NCBI RefSeq assembly: GCF_025961475.1
Contig: NZ_JAOQNS010000003.1
Coordinates: forward strand, 72,501-136,500
Reading direction: 5' to 3'
Length of the DNA stretch: 64,000 nucleotides
Source: Rhodobium gokarnense
GTDB lineage: Bacteria > Pseudomonadota > Alphaproteobacteria > Rhizobiales > Rhodobiaceae
Position numbers and translations under genes: made by a program
Notes under the pieces: generated by a model
Told to the model about the DNA's origin: nothing
Databases searched by the model: none
What the model saw: the letters and a program-made list of their open reading frames with translations, nothing else
In this document: positions 1-11,720 of the stretch, piece by piece
Layout: every line of letters starts with the position of its first letter
Numbering within the stretch: the first letter of the stretch is position 1

Positions 1-1
1 G

Positions 2-1471
2 ATCTACGGCGCGGAGGTCGATGGCGAGGTCGCGATCACCGTTCGCGACTTCCCCAAGGACAATCCGCTGATCGATGCCGACGCCGCACCGAGCGAGCCG
101 GAGATCGAGGCGATGGTGCGGCGCCACGCCGTCAACCCGACCGGCGAGAACCTGCAGGTCGCTTCCCTGCCCCGGATCAACCCGGACCGGTTCGACTTCG
201 AACTGGCCAAGCGGCCCTCCGCGCTCGGCCGTTTCGCCATCCGCATCGTGCCGGAGAACGTCTCCTTCGTCGCCAAGACCGAGGAGCCGACGGCGGACAT
301 CACCCCGGGCCTGCAGGAAAAGGTCATCGACGTCGACGACAACACGTCCCTGAAGGACCTGTTGACCGGCAACGGCTCCACCGACGACGAGGCCGAGGAG
401 ATCACCGCCGTGCTCGGCCGCGTCTTCCGCATCGGCAAGCCGCCGGAGAACGGCCGCGTTCGCCTCGGCATCGATGAGGCCGAGATCGACATCGACCGCT
501 CGATCCCGGTGCGCATCAGCATCTATGACGGCGAAAAGCATATCGCCACGGTCGCCCGCTCCGACGACGGCTTCTACGTGCCGGCCAACGAGCCGCCGCC
601 GATCGTCACCGCGGCCGCGGAAGAGGAAGAGCCGCAGCAGCCCGCCGTCTACAAGGGCGGCCCCGCGCTCAGTCTTTATGAGAGCATCTACCAGACCGGC
701 ATGGAGCAGCAGATTCCGGTCGCGCTGATCAACGACATGATCCGCATCTTCTCGTTCGAGGTCGACTTCAACACCCGCGTCAGCCCGGCCGACAAGCTGG
801 AGGTGTTCTATGCGCTGGCCGACGAGCGCGACCCCGGCTCGGCCAAGGAGATCCTGTTCGCCTCGCTGACGCTGAAGTCCAACGAGCGCCGATTCTACCG
901 CTTCAAGACGCCGGACGACGGCGCCGTCGACTACTATGACGAGACCGGCAAGAGTTCGAAGAAGTTCCTGATGCGCAAGCCGATGTCGCGCGGCAAGTTC
1001 CGCTCCGGCTTCGGCAGCCGGCGCCACCCGATCCTCGGCTATGCGCGCATGCACAAAGGCGTCGACTGGGCGGCCCCGCGCGGCACCCCGGTCATGGCAT
1101 CCGGCAACGGCGTCATCGAAGAGGCCAAATGGAAGTCCGGCTACGGCCGCTGGGTGAAGATCCGCCACTCCAACGGCTACGCCACCGGCTACGGCCACAT
1201 GTCGGGCTTTGCCAAAGGCATCCATTCCGGCCAGCGCATCCGCCAGGGCCAGGTGATCGGCTTCGTCGGCTCCACCGGCCTGTCGACCGGACCGCACCTG
1301 CACTACGAGGTCATGGTCAACGGCCGCCACGTCAACCCGTTGCGCATCCGCCTGCCGCGCGGCCGCGTGCTGACCGACGAGGTCCTGACCTCCTTCGAGC
1401 AGGAGCGCAACCACATCGACGCCCTGCTCGCCAAGGACCCGAGCCAGCAGCGCCTCATCGCCACCAACTGA
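2..1471 (+). CDS. M23 family metallopeptidase, 5' end outside the window
   Basis: This is the C-terminal part of a murein endopeptidase of the lysostaphin-like M23 family, expected to cut peptidoglycan cross-links in the periplasm. The frame is open from base 2, so the true start lies upstream; the in-frame ATG at 113 is internal. The last third holds the zinc-site pattern: HKGVD (H-x3-D) near base 1050, a GHM motif near 1195, and HLHYEV (HxH) near 1300. The long region before it is acidic and varied, as in the OapA/G5-like spacers of other M23 cell-wall hydrolases. Stop TGA at 1469-1471. The following gene is on the opposite strand. Confidence 0.88.
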   Translation: MYGAEVDGEVAITVRDFPKDNPLIDADAAPSEPEIEAMVRRHAVNPTGENLQVASLPRINPDRFDFELAKRPSALGRFAIRIVPENVSFVAKTEEPTADITPGLQEKVIDVDDNTSLKDLLTGNGSTDDEAEEITAVLGRVFRIGKPPENGRVRLGIDEAEIDIDRSIPVRISIYDGEKHIATVARSDDGFYVPANEPPPIVTAAAEEEEPQQPAVYKGGPALSLYESIYQTGMEQQIPVALINDMIRIFSFEVDFNTRVSPADKLEVFYALADERDPGSAKEILFASLTLKSNERRFYRFKTPDDGAVDYYDETGKSSKKFLMRKPMSRGKFRSGFGSRRHPILGYARMHKGVDWAAPRGTPVMASGNGVIEEAKWKSGYGRWVKIRHSNGYATGYGHMSGFAKGIHSGQRIRQGQVIGFVGSTGLSTGPHLHYEVMVNGRHVNPLRIRLPRGRVLTDEVLTSFEQERNHIDALLAKDPSQQRLIATN

Positions 1472-1489
1472 GTTAGAGAAACAGCCGCA

Positions 1490-1855
1490 TCAGCCCGAAA
1501 GGCCGAGATCGGCCCGTTGCCTGCGCGTCAGCTTGGCCACGACGATGCGGTGGGATTCGGCGAGATAGGCCTTCAGGTCGTCGTCCGAAAGCCCCGGATC
1601 GTCATGCATCTGGATCCAGGTAGGGCTGCGCGGCGACAGATACGGCGCCGGCCTCAGGCCCGGCTGCTCCCTCAGGATCCGGTAGGCGAGCTCGCTGCAT
1701 TTGAAGGTGATGAAGGGCACCTCGCCCTTCGACCAGCCGGCGATGGCGAACACCTTGCCGCCGACCTTCCAGACATGCGCCCCGCCCCACTGCTCGACAT
1801 ATGTCGCTGCCCGCAGGCTGCCGCAGAAGGCATCGAAAGTCTCGTAACTCATCAT
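1490..1855 (-). CDS. MmcQ/YjbR family DNA-binding-like protein
   Basis: A 121-residue protein with the compact MmcQ/YjbR fold, recognised from the W-KVGGKVFA stretch near residues 29-36, the PYLSPR-WIQ segment in the middle and the LAESHRIVVAKL C-terminal helix. Family members are small double-wing proteins whose cellular role is unclear; some bind DNA. The start at 1855 is preferred because its ATG overlaps the TGA of the upstream acetyltransferase gene by 4 bp, which implies translational coupling. A second ATG follows at once (1852). It converges with the M23 peptidase gene. Confidence 0.82.
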   Translation of the reverse strand: MMSYETFDAFCGSLRAATYVEQWGGAHVWKVGGKVFAIAGWSKGEVPFITFKCSELAYRILREQPGLRPAPYLSPRSPTWIQMHDDPGLSDDDLKAYLAESHRIVVAKLTRRQRADLGLSG

Positions 1856-2328
1856 GACATTGGCTTCGTCATCGGCGTGAAGCGCAGACCGTTATCGTCC
1901 CTTTCGCCGCTGGCCGGGACAAAGTCGGCCTTTTCATAGAACGGGACCGAATTCGGCGAAGCGTTGACGGTCATCGTCTTGCCGTGGCGATCGATCTCGC
2001 GGCAACGCTCGGCCGCGAGCGCGACCAGGGCGCGACCGATCCCTTTGCCCTGGTATTCGGGAGCAACGAAGAGCAGCGCGATATGGTGTCCGCGCGCCAA
2101 TGCCACCATGCCGACAAGCACCGCCCCCTTTGCGGCAACGAATACGCCGCCGACAGGGTCCTCAGCCTTTTCCCGCAACGACGTTTCGGAAACCTGCGCG
2201 TAGAACCGGGCAACGCCGGACGGCGAATAGTGCGGCGCGACGCAGGCGTCGAAAACCCGCTGGATCAGGGAAAAGACGACAGGCTCTTGCCCCCTCTCCA
2301 TCTGCCGATAGCAAACCTCGTCGGACAT
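1852..2328 (-). CDS. GNAT family N-acetyltransferase
   Basis: A 158-residue single-domain acetyltransferase of the GNAT superfamily. The acetyl-CoA pyrophosphate loop is clear: APEYQGKGIGRAL around residue 90 fits Q/RxxGxG/A, followed by the helix LVALAAERC. The C-terminal V-NASPNSVPFYEKADF segment is the typical GNAT motif B. The substrate cannot be deduced. It is the first gene of a two-gene unit with the MmcQ-like gene (4-bp overlap). Its 5' end faces away from clpB, with an inverted repeat in between. Confidence 0.85.
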   Translation of the reverse strand: MSDEVCYRQMERGQEPVVFSLIQRVFDACVAPHYSPSGVARFYAQVSETSLREKAEDPVGGVFVAAKGAVLVGMVALARGHHIALLFVAPEYQGKGIGRALVALAAERCREIDRHGKTMTVNASPNSVPFYEKADFVPASGERDDNGLRFTPMTKPMS

Positions 2329-2368
2329 CGATCTTCCCCGAAAGCAAATCCCAGCGACCGAATTGGAT

Positions 2369-2396
2369 GGGCCGGCGGCAATCCCGCCGCCGGCCC
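2369..2396 (-). terminator. Perfect hairpin downstream of clpB
   Basis: Eleven-base perfect arms (GGGCCGGCGGC / GCCGCCGGCCC) with a 6-nt loop lie 30 bp past the clpB stop. There is only a weak T-rich tail on the minus strand, so the call as a terminator is moderate. Confidence 0.5.
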
Positions 2397-2425
2397 GATT
2401 CTACCTTGCACGAAGGTGCCTGTCG

Positions 2426-5035
<2,610 letters not shown>

Positions 5036-5175
5036 CATGACCTCCTGAGCCCGCCCCGACCCGTCCGAAGCACGGGAACCGGTGACGTCCGGCCGTTGAC
5101 AGATGTCCGCCCCGCATCCCCCGATAGCGGCAGGACGCGGACCCGGATCGGCCCCGGCACGCGCCGGGACGTCCT

Positions 5176-5205
5176 CAATATAGTGTTGCAGATCGGTAAC
5201 AGAAG
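5176..5205 (-). promoter_or_regulatory. Possible RpoH (heat-shock) promoter of clpB
   Basis: On the minus strand, CTTC (5202-5205) is followed after 18 nt by CTATATTG (5176-5183). This resembles the alphaproteobacterial sigma-32 pattern CTTG-N17/18-CYTATNT, with one mismatch in the -35 element. It lies within the 314-bp gap between clpB and the divergent MOSC gene, which otherwise shows nothing I can name. Confidence 0.4.
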
Positions 5206-5349
5206 AGGGTACGGCAGAGAAGTCGGCCGCGCGGCGGACCGCAAGCCAAATTGGCCCAAAAGCCGCCGGGATTGGCTCTCGCCCGCCGCGCGGGCGCGCT
5301 ATATGGTGGCCGCCAATCCGCCGATATTCCAGCCCACAGGACAAAGACG

Positions 5350-6117
5350 ATGACGTCGATCGCGAAAATCGCCGGCCTTTACCGCTTTCCGGTCAAGGGC
5401 CTTTCCGCCGAACCGTTGGACCGCGTGGCGTTGCAGGTGGACCGCCCGCTCCCCGGCGACCGGGCGATCGCCCTGGAATTTCGCGATTCGGGGATAGACC
5501 CGGACCATCCGGAGTTCCGCAAGAAGTCCTATTTCCTGCAGCTCGCCCTCTTTCCGGCACTCGCCGTCCTGAAGAGCCGGTTCGATCCTGAGACCGGACG
5601 GCTGGAAGTGACCCGCAGTGGCGCGCCCTTCGCCGAGGGCGTCATTTCCGATGCCGCCGACCGGGAACGTATCGAAACCGCGTTCCAGAACTTCTTCGAG
5701 CCGCCCCTGCCGCGACAGCCGCGGCTGATCGCCGGCGGCGACGTCCAGTTCACCGACCAGTCCGGGCCGCTGATCTCACTGATCAACCTTGCCACCGTCA
5801 ACGCCATCGCCGACGTCGCCGGCGGCCCGCTCGATCCGGTGCGCTTCCGCGGCAATCTGACCCTCGACGGCATGGAGGCCTGGGCCGAGAACGATCTCGT
5901 CGGCAAGCGGATCAGAGTCGGCGATAGAGCGGTGCTGGAGGTGGAAAAGCGCATCGACCGCTGCGCTGCCACCGAGGTCGACCTTGAGACCGGCGAGCGC
6001 AACCGGCCGGTCATCGCGCGCCTGCGCGAGACCTTCGGCCACATCGATTGCGGGGTGTTCGCCCGGGTCGTCGAACCGGGTGCCATCGCCCCCGGCGACG
6101 CTTTGAAAGTCCTGTAG
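5350..6117 (+). CDS. MOSC domain-containing protein (YcbX-like)
   Basis: A 255-residue protein made of an N-terminal MOSC beta-barrel ([17 protein letters not shown] at the start) and a C-terminal MOSC domain with the conserved Arg-Cys segment [12 protein letters not shown] near residue 205. MOSC proteins bind molybdenum cofactor through this cysteine; YcbX-type members reduce N-hydroxylated compounds, often with a ferredoxin domain, which is absent here. The frame is open back to 5251, but the residues before [11 protein letters not shown] do not look like the family. It is divergent from clpB and convergent with the DUF4167 gene. Confidence 0.88.
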   Translation: MTSIAKIAGLYRFPVKGLSAEPLDRVALQVDRPLPGDRAIALEFRDSGIDPDHPEFRKKSYFLQLALFPALAVLKSRFDPETGRLEVTRSGAPFAEGVISDAADRERIETAFQNFFEPPLPRQPRLIAGGDVQFTDQSGPLISLINLATVNAIADVAGGPLDPVRFRGNLTLDGMEAWAENDLVGKRIRVGDRAVLEVEKRIDRCAATEVDLETGERNRPVIARLRETFGHIDCGVFARVVEPGAIAPGDALKVL

Positions 6118-6130
6118 GCAGAAAAGCAAA

Positions 6131-6158
6131 CGGCGCCGGACGTGACCGTCCGGCGCCG
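6131..6158. terminator. Bidirectional hairpin between convergent genes
   Basis: Perfect 12-bp arms (CGGCGCCGGACG / CGTCCGGCGCCG) with a TGAC loop. On the minus strand the stem is followed by TTTGCTTTTC, so it can end the DUF4167 transcript and possibly also that of the MOSC gene. Confidence 0.7.
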
Positions 6159-6229
6159 CAAATAAGCTGGCGAAAAAAGTCCTTTGCCGGCGCCTGCACG
6201 TTGACAGGTGCAAGGGCGCAAAGCGCGGG

Positions 6230-6973
6230 TCAGGCCTCCGAGACGGCGCCTTCCGCGGAATCCGCCTTGGTCTCGCCGCCGTCGGACTTGGCCTCGGCGC
6301 CCTTGGCCTCGTCGCCGCCATCCGCGCCGTCCTCGGCCTTGGTCTTGCGACTGCCGCGCCCGCGCGTGCCGCGCACCCGGCGCTTCGGCTTCGGGGCATC
6401 CTCGCCGGCGTCAGCGGACATCGCCTCTTCAGCCTTGGCTTCGCTGGCCTTGTCCTCACCGGCTTTGTCGTCGCTGCCCTTGGCCTCTTCGGCCTTGGCC
6501 GGAGCCTCGGACCCGGCGTCGTCGCCGGAGGAGCCCTTCGGCGGCTTGGAGCCGTTGCCGCCCTTGGTGTTGACGCCGGGCATGGCGTCGACGAAGGGTT
6601 GCGGGGCATCGGCGGCCATCACCTGCCGGGACTGCCCGGACGGACCCGAGCCGTTGTTGCCGCCCTCGGCATCAGCGCCATTGCCCTGATTGCCCTGGTA
6701 GGGCTGGTCGTTGTCGCGCTGGGGATTGTTGGCGCCCTGTGCCGCGGCAATGATCCGGAAATAATGCTCGGCGTGCTGCAGGTAGTTCTCCGCCATGACG
6801 CGGTCGCCTGCGGATTGCGCATCGCGGGCGAGCTGGACGTATTTTTCCGCGACATGCATGGCCGATCCGCGGATTTTCACATCGGGACCGTTCGATTCGT
6901 AGGACCGCGTCAGCGGATTCGGACCCTTGCGGGTCCGGCCCCGAACGCGCTTGTTCTGGTTGTTCTGCCTCAT
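6230..6973 (-). CDS. DUF4167 domain-containing protein
   Basis: A 247-residue protein with two distinct parts. Residues 1 to about 85 form the DUF4167 domain: a basic start (MRQNNQNKRVRGRTRKG), then YESNGPDVKIRG and a helical AENYLQHAEHYFRII segment. From about residue 90 it is low-complexity: first N/Q/G-rich, then an A/E/K/D-rich acidic stretch with a short basic patch (PKRRVRGTRGRGSRK). The function is unknown; the basic first 35 residues suggest RNA binding, which is inference. The start at 6973 matches the family; the longer open frame to 7039 does not. It sits downstream of prmC in the order usual for Hyphomicrobiales. Confidence 0.88.
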   Translation of the reverse strand: MRQNNQNKRVRGRTRKGPNPLTRSYESNGPDVKIRGSAMHVAEKYVQLARDAQSAGDRVMAENYLQHAEHYFRIIAAAQGANNPQRDNDQPYQGNQGNGADAEGGNNGSGPSGQSRQVMAADAPQPFVDAMPGVNTKGGNGSKPPKGSSGDDAGSEAPAKAEEAKGSDDKAGEDKASEAKAEEAMSADAGEDAPKPKRRVRGTRGRGSRKTKAEDGADGGDEAKGAEAKSDGGETKADSAEGAVSEA

Positions 6974-7320
6974 TACGCCGTAGTCTCTTTCGGAAAAAGG
7001 TGCTGAGAGTCCCTCAACGCGACCGGGCTTGGGAACCACGGTCCAGGATAAGAGATCGCCCGTCCGAAAAGGGTCGAGATCCGATCAATCGAAAAACCGA
7101 AAGTCCGACCGAAATCCCTCGCGTTCTGCTCCCTGCAACCACCCGTCAGGGGCGATCGATGGACCACGCAGTCAAGGTCAAGATCGAAGTTCGGTTGTCG
7201 GCATGAGCCCCTGCTACCCGTTTCCCGAAACGTTTGCGCGGCGAAAATTGTGCTGCGCCGGGGCCTCATGCAGTGCTTCGGCGAGGTGAACCTAGCCGGT
7301 CCGCCTCAATTTTCCAAGCG
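6974..7320. other. Intergenic region, 347 bp
   Basis: This gap lies between the prmC stop and the DUF4167 start, so it must hold the DUF4167 leader and probably its promoter. I see no convincing -35/-10 pair, no terminator with a T-run, no RNA gene and no coding frame with family features. Confidence 0.5.
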
Positions 7321-8232
7321 CTAATTTCCGTTTTGCCTAATACCTGCGGTTCTTTTGCCGCAATCGGGGCGACGCGCCGCAACAACCCGGTCGTGTCCGG
7401 CAAGGTCCGTGTATACAGAAACGCCGGCAAGACCGACATCCGTGAACAACCCCGCAACATCGCCGGCCTGCCCGGCACCGGTCTCAACGACAAGCCCGCC
7501 GCCGGGGGCGAGCAGGCGCGCTGCATCCGCGGCGATTGCACGGTAGGCGTTCAGCCCGTCGGCACCGCCGTCGAGCGCACGGGCCGGATCGTGATCGCGC
7601 ACCTCCGGGTCGAGCCCGGCGATCTCGCCGCTGGCGATATAGGGCGGGTTGGAGAGGACGAGGTCGAAACCGGGGCGCAGCCCGTCGCCGTAGTTCATGG
7701 CGGCAAAGGCCGCGCGGTCGCCGACGCCGGCCGCAACCGCATTTTCCCGCGCCATGGCGAGTGCGCCGGGCGCTAGATCGGTCCCGATGCCTTCGGCCTT
7801 CGGACATTCCGACAGGAGCGCGACGAGAAGCGCGCCGGACCCTGTGCCGAGGTCGGCGATCCGCAGCGGCGCCGATCGGCGGCCGGTGTCGTCGAGGAAG
7901 CCGAGCGCAGCCTCGACCACCGTTTCGGTATCGGCCCGCGGCTCCAGCGTGTCCGGCGACAGCCTGAACGAATGGCCCCAGAACTCCCGCGTGCCGAGGA
8001 TGCGTCCGACAGGCTCGCGCGCGGCGCGCCGGGCAACAAGGTTCTCGATCCGCGTGCATTCCGAAGATGTGACGAAACGATCCGCCTCCAGCGCCAGCCG
8101 GAGCGGCGCAATATCGAGGGCGGCACCGACGAGAAGGCGCGCGTCCGTCTCCGTGCCCTCGATGCCCGCTTGCGCCAGCCGGGCCCGGACCTGCCGTAAA
8201 AGGTCGCCGAGCCGGACCGGCCCGTCAGGCAT
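7321..8232 (-). CDS. prmC: Release factor glutamine methyltransferase PrmC (HemK)
   Basis: SAM-dependent enzyme that N5-methylates the glutamine of the GGQ motif in RF1 and RF2. About 303 residues, normal length. The N-terminal helical domain ([17 protein letters not shown]) recognises the release factor. The Rossmann domain has [14 protein letters not shown] for SAM and the diagnostic NPPY ([14 protein letters not shown]). The ATG at 8232 is preferred over an in-frame TTG at 8241. The gene overlaps the end of prfA by 8 bp, fitting co-expression of enzyme and substrate. Confidence 0.95.
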   Translation of the reverse strand: MPDGPVRLGDLLRQVRARLAQAGIEGTETDARLLVGAALDIAPLRLALEADRFVTSSECTRIENLVARRAAREPVGRILGTREFWGHSFRLSPDTLEPRADTETVVEAALGFLDDTGRRSAPLRIADLGTGSGALLVALLSECPKAEGIGTDLAPGALAMARENAVAAGVGDRAAFAAMNYGDGLRPGFDLVLSNPPYIASGEIAGLDPEVRDHDPARALDGGADGLNAYRAIAADAARLLAPGGGLVVETGAGQAGDVAGLFTDVGLAGVSVYTDLAGHDRVVAARRPDCGKRTAGIRQNGN

Positions 8233-9301
8233 CTTCTTCAACGGCCGCCAGCAGCGTTGCCTGGTGATCGGTGATGAGCGCGTCGATCAGCTCGTCGAGA
8301 CCCTCGCCGATGAGGATCTCGTTGAGCTTGTAGAGCGTGAGGCCGATGCGGTGATCGGTCACCCGGCCTTGCGGGAAATTGTAGGTGCGGATGCGCTCCG
8401 AGCGGTCGCCGGAGCCGACCTGGACGCGCCGCGCCTCGGCTCGCTCGTCGGCCGCCTTCTGGCGCTCCATGTCGAACAGGCGCGTGCGCAGGATTTCCAT
8501 CGCCCGGGCCCGGTTCTGGTGCTGCGACTTTTCCGCCTGGACGACAACGATGCCGGTCGGGATATGGGTGATGCGCACGGCGGAGTCCGTCGTGTTGACG
8601 TGCTGGCCGCCGGCGCCGGAGGCGCGCATGGTGTCGATGCGGATGTCCTCGTTGCGGATCTCGATGTCGACGTCTTCCGCCTTCGGCAGCACCGCAACGG
8701 TCGCCGCCGACGTATGGATGCGCCCGCCCGATTCCGTTGCCGGCACCCGCTGCACCCGGTGGACACCCGATTCGAACTTCAGCCGGGCAAAGACGCCCGC
8801 CCCGGTGATCGTCGCGATGATCTCCTTGTAGCCGCCGACCTCGCCCTCGGTCGCCGACATCTCCTCCACCTTCCAGCCGCGCAGCGCCGCATAGCGTTCG
8901 TACATGCGATAGAGATCGCCGGCGAACAGCGCCGCCTCGTCGCCGCCGGTGCCGGCGCGCACCTCGATGATGACGTTCTTGTCGTCGGCCACGTCCTTGG
9001 GCAGGAGCGCGAATTGAATCTCCTGCAAGAGCCGCTCGACCGTCTCCTCAAGGTCCGGACGCTCCGCCTCGGCGAGCTCGCGCATTTCCCTGTCGGTATC
9101 GCCGTCCTCAAGCAGTTCGTCGAGGCCGGAAAGATCGGCGCGCGCGGACTGCAGCGCCCGGATCTTTTCCACGACCGGCTGCATCTCGGCGTATTCCCGC
9201 GACAGCCGGATATAGATCTCCGGCTCGGGGTTTTCCGCCATCGCCTGTTCCAGGTTGGAGAAGCGGGTAATGAGACTGTCGAGTTTTTCCTGTGCGAGCA
9301 T
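8225..9301 (-). CDS. prfA: Peptide chain release factor 1
   Basis: RF1 ends translation at UAA and UAG codons. The 358-residue protein has the RF1 codon-recognition tripeptide PAT at residues 187-189 and the catalytic GGQ loop at residues 231-233, within [18 protein letters not shown]. The [10 protein letters not shown] segment near 117-126 is also typical. It lies between ptsP and prmC on the same strand and probably shares a transcript with both. The start ATG at 9301 gives the usual [11 protein letters not shown]-terminus. Confidence 0.97.
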   Translation of the reverse strand: MLAQEKLDSLITRFSNLEQAMAENPEPEIYIRLSREYAEMQPVVEKIRALQSARADLSGLDELLEDGDTDREMRELAEAERPDLEETVERLLQEIQFALLPKDVADDKNVIIEVRAGTGGDEAALFAGDLYRMYERYAALRGWKVEEMSATEGEVGGYKEIIATITGAGVFARLKFESGVHRVQRVPATESGGRIHTSAATVAVLPKAEDVDIEIRNEDIRIDTMRASGAGGQHVNTTDSAVRITHIPTGIVVVQAEKSQHQNRARAMEILRTRLFDMERQKAADERAEARRVQVGSGDRSERIRTYNFPQGRVTDHRIGLTLYKLNEILIGEGLDELIDALITDHQATLLAAVEEDA

Positions 9302-9367
9302 TCTTCTTGTCCGGATGGGTCGGGCACAGGCACCGCCGTGCCCGTGCGGGGTCCAGCGCCAGATGCG

Positions 9368-11635
9368 CTAGACGGGAATGTTCTGGTCGTCGGCGTAGCT
9401 TTTCAGGAACAGGCGCAGATCGCCGTCCCAGCGCCCGGCCTCCAGCCGCGGAAGCAAGCGCGCGCGCAGTTCGTTCGCCTTCAGCTTGCGCAGCATCGCC
9501 TTCACCGGGCCGATCGCCGAGGGCGACATGGAGAGCGTGCGGTAGCCGAGCGCGATCAGCGCCATCGCCTCCAGCGGCCGGCCGGCCATCTCGCCGCAGA
9601 TGCTGAGCGGCACGTCGGCAACGGCCGCCCGGTCGACGATGGTCTTCAGGACGCGCAGGAACGGCGCCGACATGGCGTCGTAGCGCTCCGCCACCCGCGG
9701 ATTGCCGCGGTCGGTGGCGGTGAGGAAATGGAACAGGTCGTTGGAGCCGACCGAGGCGAAATCGACGATGCGGAACAGCTCGTCGAGCTCGAACAGCAGC
9801 GAGGGCACCTCGATCATGGTGCCGAGCTTGATCTCGGCCGGGACGTCGTGGCCGTGCTTCTTCAGGTGCAGCTTGTCGCGCTCAAGGATCGCGCGCGCCT
9901 GCTCGAACTCGCCGGTCTCCGTCACCATCGGGAACATCAGCCTGAGGCGCCGACCCGCCGAGGCGCGCAGCAGCGCCCGCTGCTGGGTGCGCAGGAGCGC
10001 CGGCCGGTCGAGGCCGAGGCGCACGGCGCGCCAGCCCATTGCCGGATTCTCCTCCTGCACCGCGCGCAGATACGGCAGCACCTTGTCACCGCCGATATCG
10101 AGGGTGCGGAACACGACGGGGCGCTCGCCCGCGGCCGAAATGACGTTCTCATAGAGCCCGGTCTGCTCGCGCATGCGCGGAAAGGTCTGGGCGACCATGA
10201 ACGGGATCTCGGTGCGGAACAGCCCGATGCCGGCGGCCCCCGCCTCCTCCAGATGCGGCAGGTCGACGGTGAGGCCCGCATTCAGCATCAGCGAAATTTC
10301 CTCGCCGTCGAGGGTGACGGACGGGCGGTGCCGCAGCCGCTTGTACTGGGCCTGGCGCCGCGCCCGGAACCGGACCTTTTCCGCATAGGCGTTCTGGACG
10401 TCCGTCGGCGGGCGCAACTGGACGACGCCGGTGCTGCCATCGGCGATGATGGAATCGCCCGATTCGCAGAGCGATGTGACGCCCGCGACCTGGCCGACGG
10501 CGGGAATGCCGAGCGCCCGGGCGATGATCGTCGCATGGCTCGTCGGTCCCGCCTCTTCGAAGACGAGGCCGCGCACCCGGCCGCGCTCATAGTCGAGGAG
10601 TTCGGCGGCCCCCATGTTGCGGGCGACGATGATGGCGTCCTTCGGCAGGTCCTTGGCCGAGATCGACATCGGCACGCCGACCAGTTCGCGCAGCAAGCGG
10701 TTGGTCAGGTCGTCGATGTCGTGCAGCCGCTCGCGCAAATAGGGGTCGGTCTGGCGCATCATCCGCGCCCGGGTGTCGTTCTGGACCTTTTCCACCGCCG
10801 CCTCGGCGGTCAGGCCGTTGCCGATCGCCTCCTCGATGCGCCGCACCCAGCCGCGGTCGTTGGCAAACATGCGGTAGGCTTCCAGGACGTCCCGGTGCTC
10901 GCCGTGATGGGCGACGTCGCGGCTCGCCAGCATCCGGTCGAGCGACAGCCGCAGCTTGTCGACGGCGGCTTCCAGACGGTCGAGCTCGGTGTTGGCGTCC
11001 TCGGCAATGAGGTTGGTGACGACCACCCGCGGCTCGTGCAGCACGACCTCGCCGAGGCCGACGCCGTCGGCCAGCGGCTGGCCCTCGATCTGCATGGTCC
11101 GGCGCGCATCGAGCTGGTTCGCCTGCGGGAACATCGCCCCTGGCTCACGCGCGGCGACCATCTCGGCGATCACCATCGCCGTCGTCTGCAGCGCCTCGAT
11201 CTCCTCGTCGGTATAGGTGCGCTTGGCCCGGTTCTGGACGACGAGGACGCCGAGCGTCTGGCCGGCGCGCAGCACCGGCACGCCGAGAAAGGAGTGGTAG
11301 ATCTCCTCGCCCGTCTCCGGCTTGTAGGCAAAAGACGGATGGGCGCTGGCGTCGGTGAGGTTGAGCGGCTCGGCCTCGGCCGCGATCAAGCCGACGAGGC
11401 CTTCGCCGAGCCTGAGGCTGGTGCGGTGGACGGCGGTCCGGTTGAGGCCTTCCGTGGCGAACAGCTCGAGCTGCCGGTCGGCCCGAAGCAAATAGATCGA
11501 GCAGACTTCCGCCACCATGTTGGCAGCGATCAGCACCACGATTTTGTCGAGCCGTTCCTGAGGACTGATCTCCTCGGCCATCACCTCACGAAGACGGCGG
11601 AGCAACAGTCTTGGTCCGGCGAGCGTCCTGCGCAT
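9368..11635 (-). CDS. ptsP: PEP-protein phosphotransferase PtsP (EI-Ntr)
   Basis: First enzyme of the nitrogen phosphotransferase relay: it takes phosphate from PEP and passes it to NPr, then EIIA-Ntr. The 755-residue protein has an N-terminal GAF domain (about residues 25-165), the HPr-binding and swivel region with the active histidine H367 in EAGPTSHATI, and a C-terminal PEP-binding barrel (LFRTEIPFM, RTLDIGGDK, SICGEMAG). GAF distinguishes it from sugar EI; in other bacteria it senses glutamine. The start may be ATG 11635 or 11581. It lies between lysC and prfA, as usual in the order. Confidence 0.95.
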   Translation of the reverse strand: MRRTLAGPRLLLRRLREVMAEEISPQERLDKIVVLIAANMVAEVCSIYLLRADRQLELFATEGLNRTAVHRTSLRLGEGLVGLIAAEAEPLNLTDASAHPSFAYKPETGEEIYHSFLGVPVLRAGQTLGVLVVQNRAKRTYTDEEIEALQTTAMVIAEMVAAREPGAMFPQANQLDARRTMQIEGQPLADGVGLGEVVLHEPRVVVTNLIAEDANTELDRLEAAVDKLRLSLDRMLASRDVAHHGEHRDVLEAYRMFANDRGWVRRIEEAIGNGLTAEAAVEKVQNDTRARMMRQTDPYLRERLHDIDDLTNRLLRELVGVPMSISAKDLPKDAIIVARNMGAAELLDYERGRVRGLVFEEAGPTSHATIIARALGIPAVGQVAGVTSLCESGDSIIADGSTGVVQLRPPTDVQNAYAEKVRFRARRQAQYKRLRHRPSVTLDGEEISLMLNAGLTVDLPHLEEAGAAGIGLFRTEIPFMVAQTFPRMREQTGLYENVISAAGERPVVFRTLDIGGDKVLPYLRAVQEENPAMGWRAVRLGLDRPALLRTQQRALLRASAGRRLRLMFPMVTETGEFEQARAILERDKLHLKKHGHDVPAEIKLGTMIEVPSLLFELDELFRIVDFASVGSNDLFHFLTATDRGNPRVAERYDAMSAPFLRVLKTIVDRAAVADVPLSICGEMAGRPLEAMALIALGYRTLSMSPSAIGPVKAMLRKLKANELRARLLPRLEAGRWDGDLRLFLKSYADDQNIPV

Positions 11636-11720
11636 CGCCTAGGTGTCTCCGTGCCGCGGCCGGCAGGATCAAGGATATCGATTGCCGGAAGAAAAACGAC
11701 GGGTCGCCAGCCGCGCGTTG

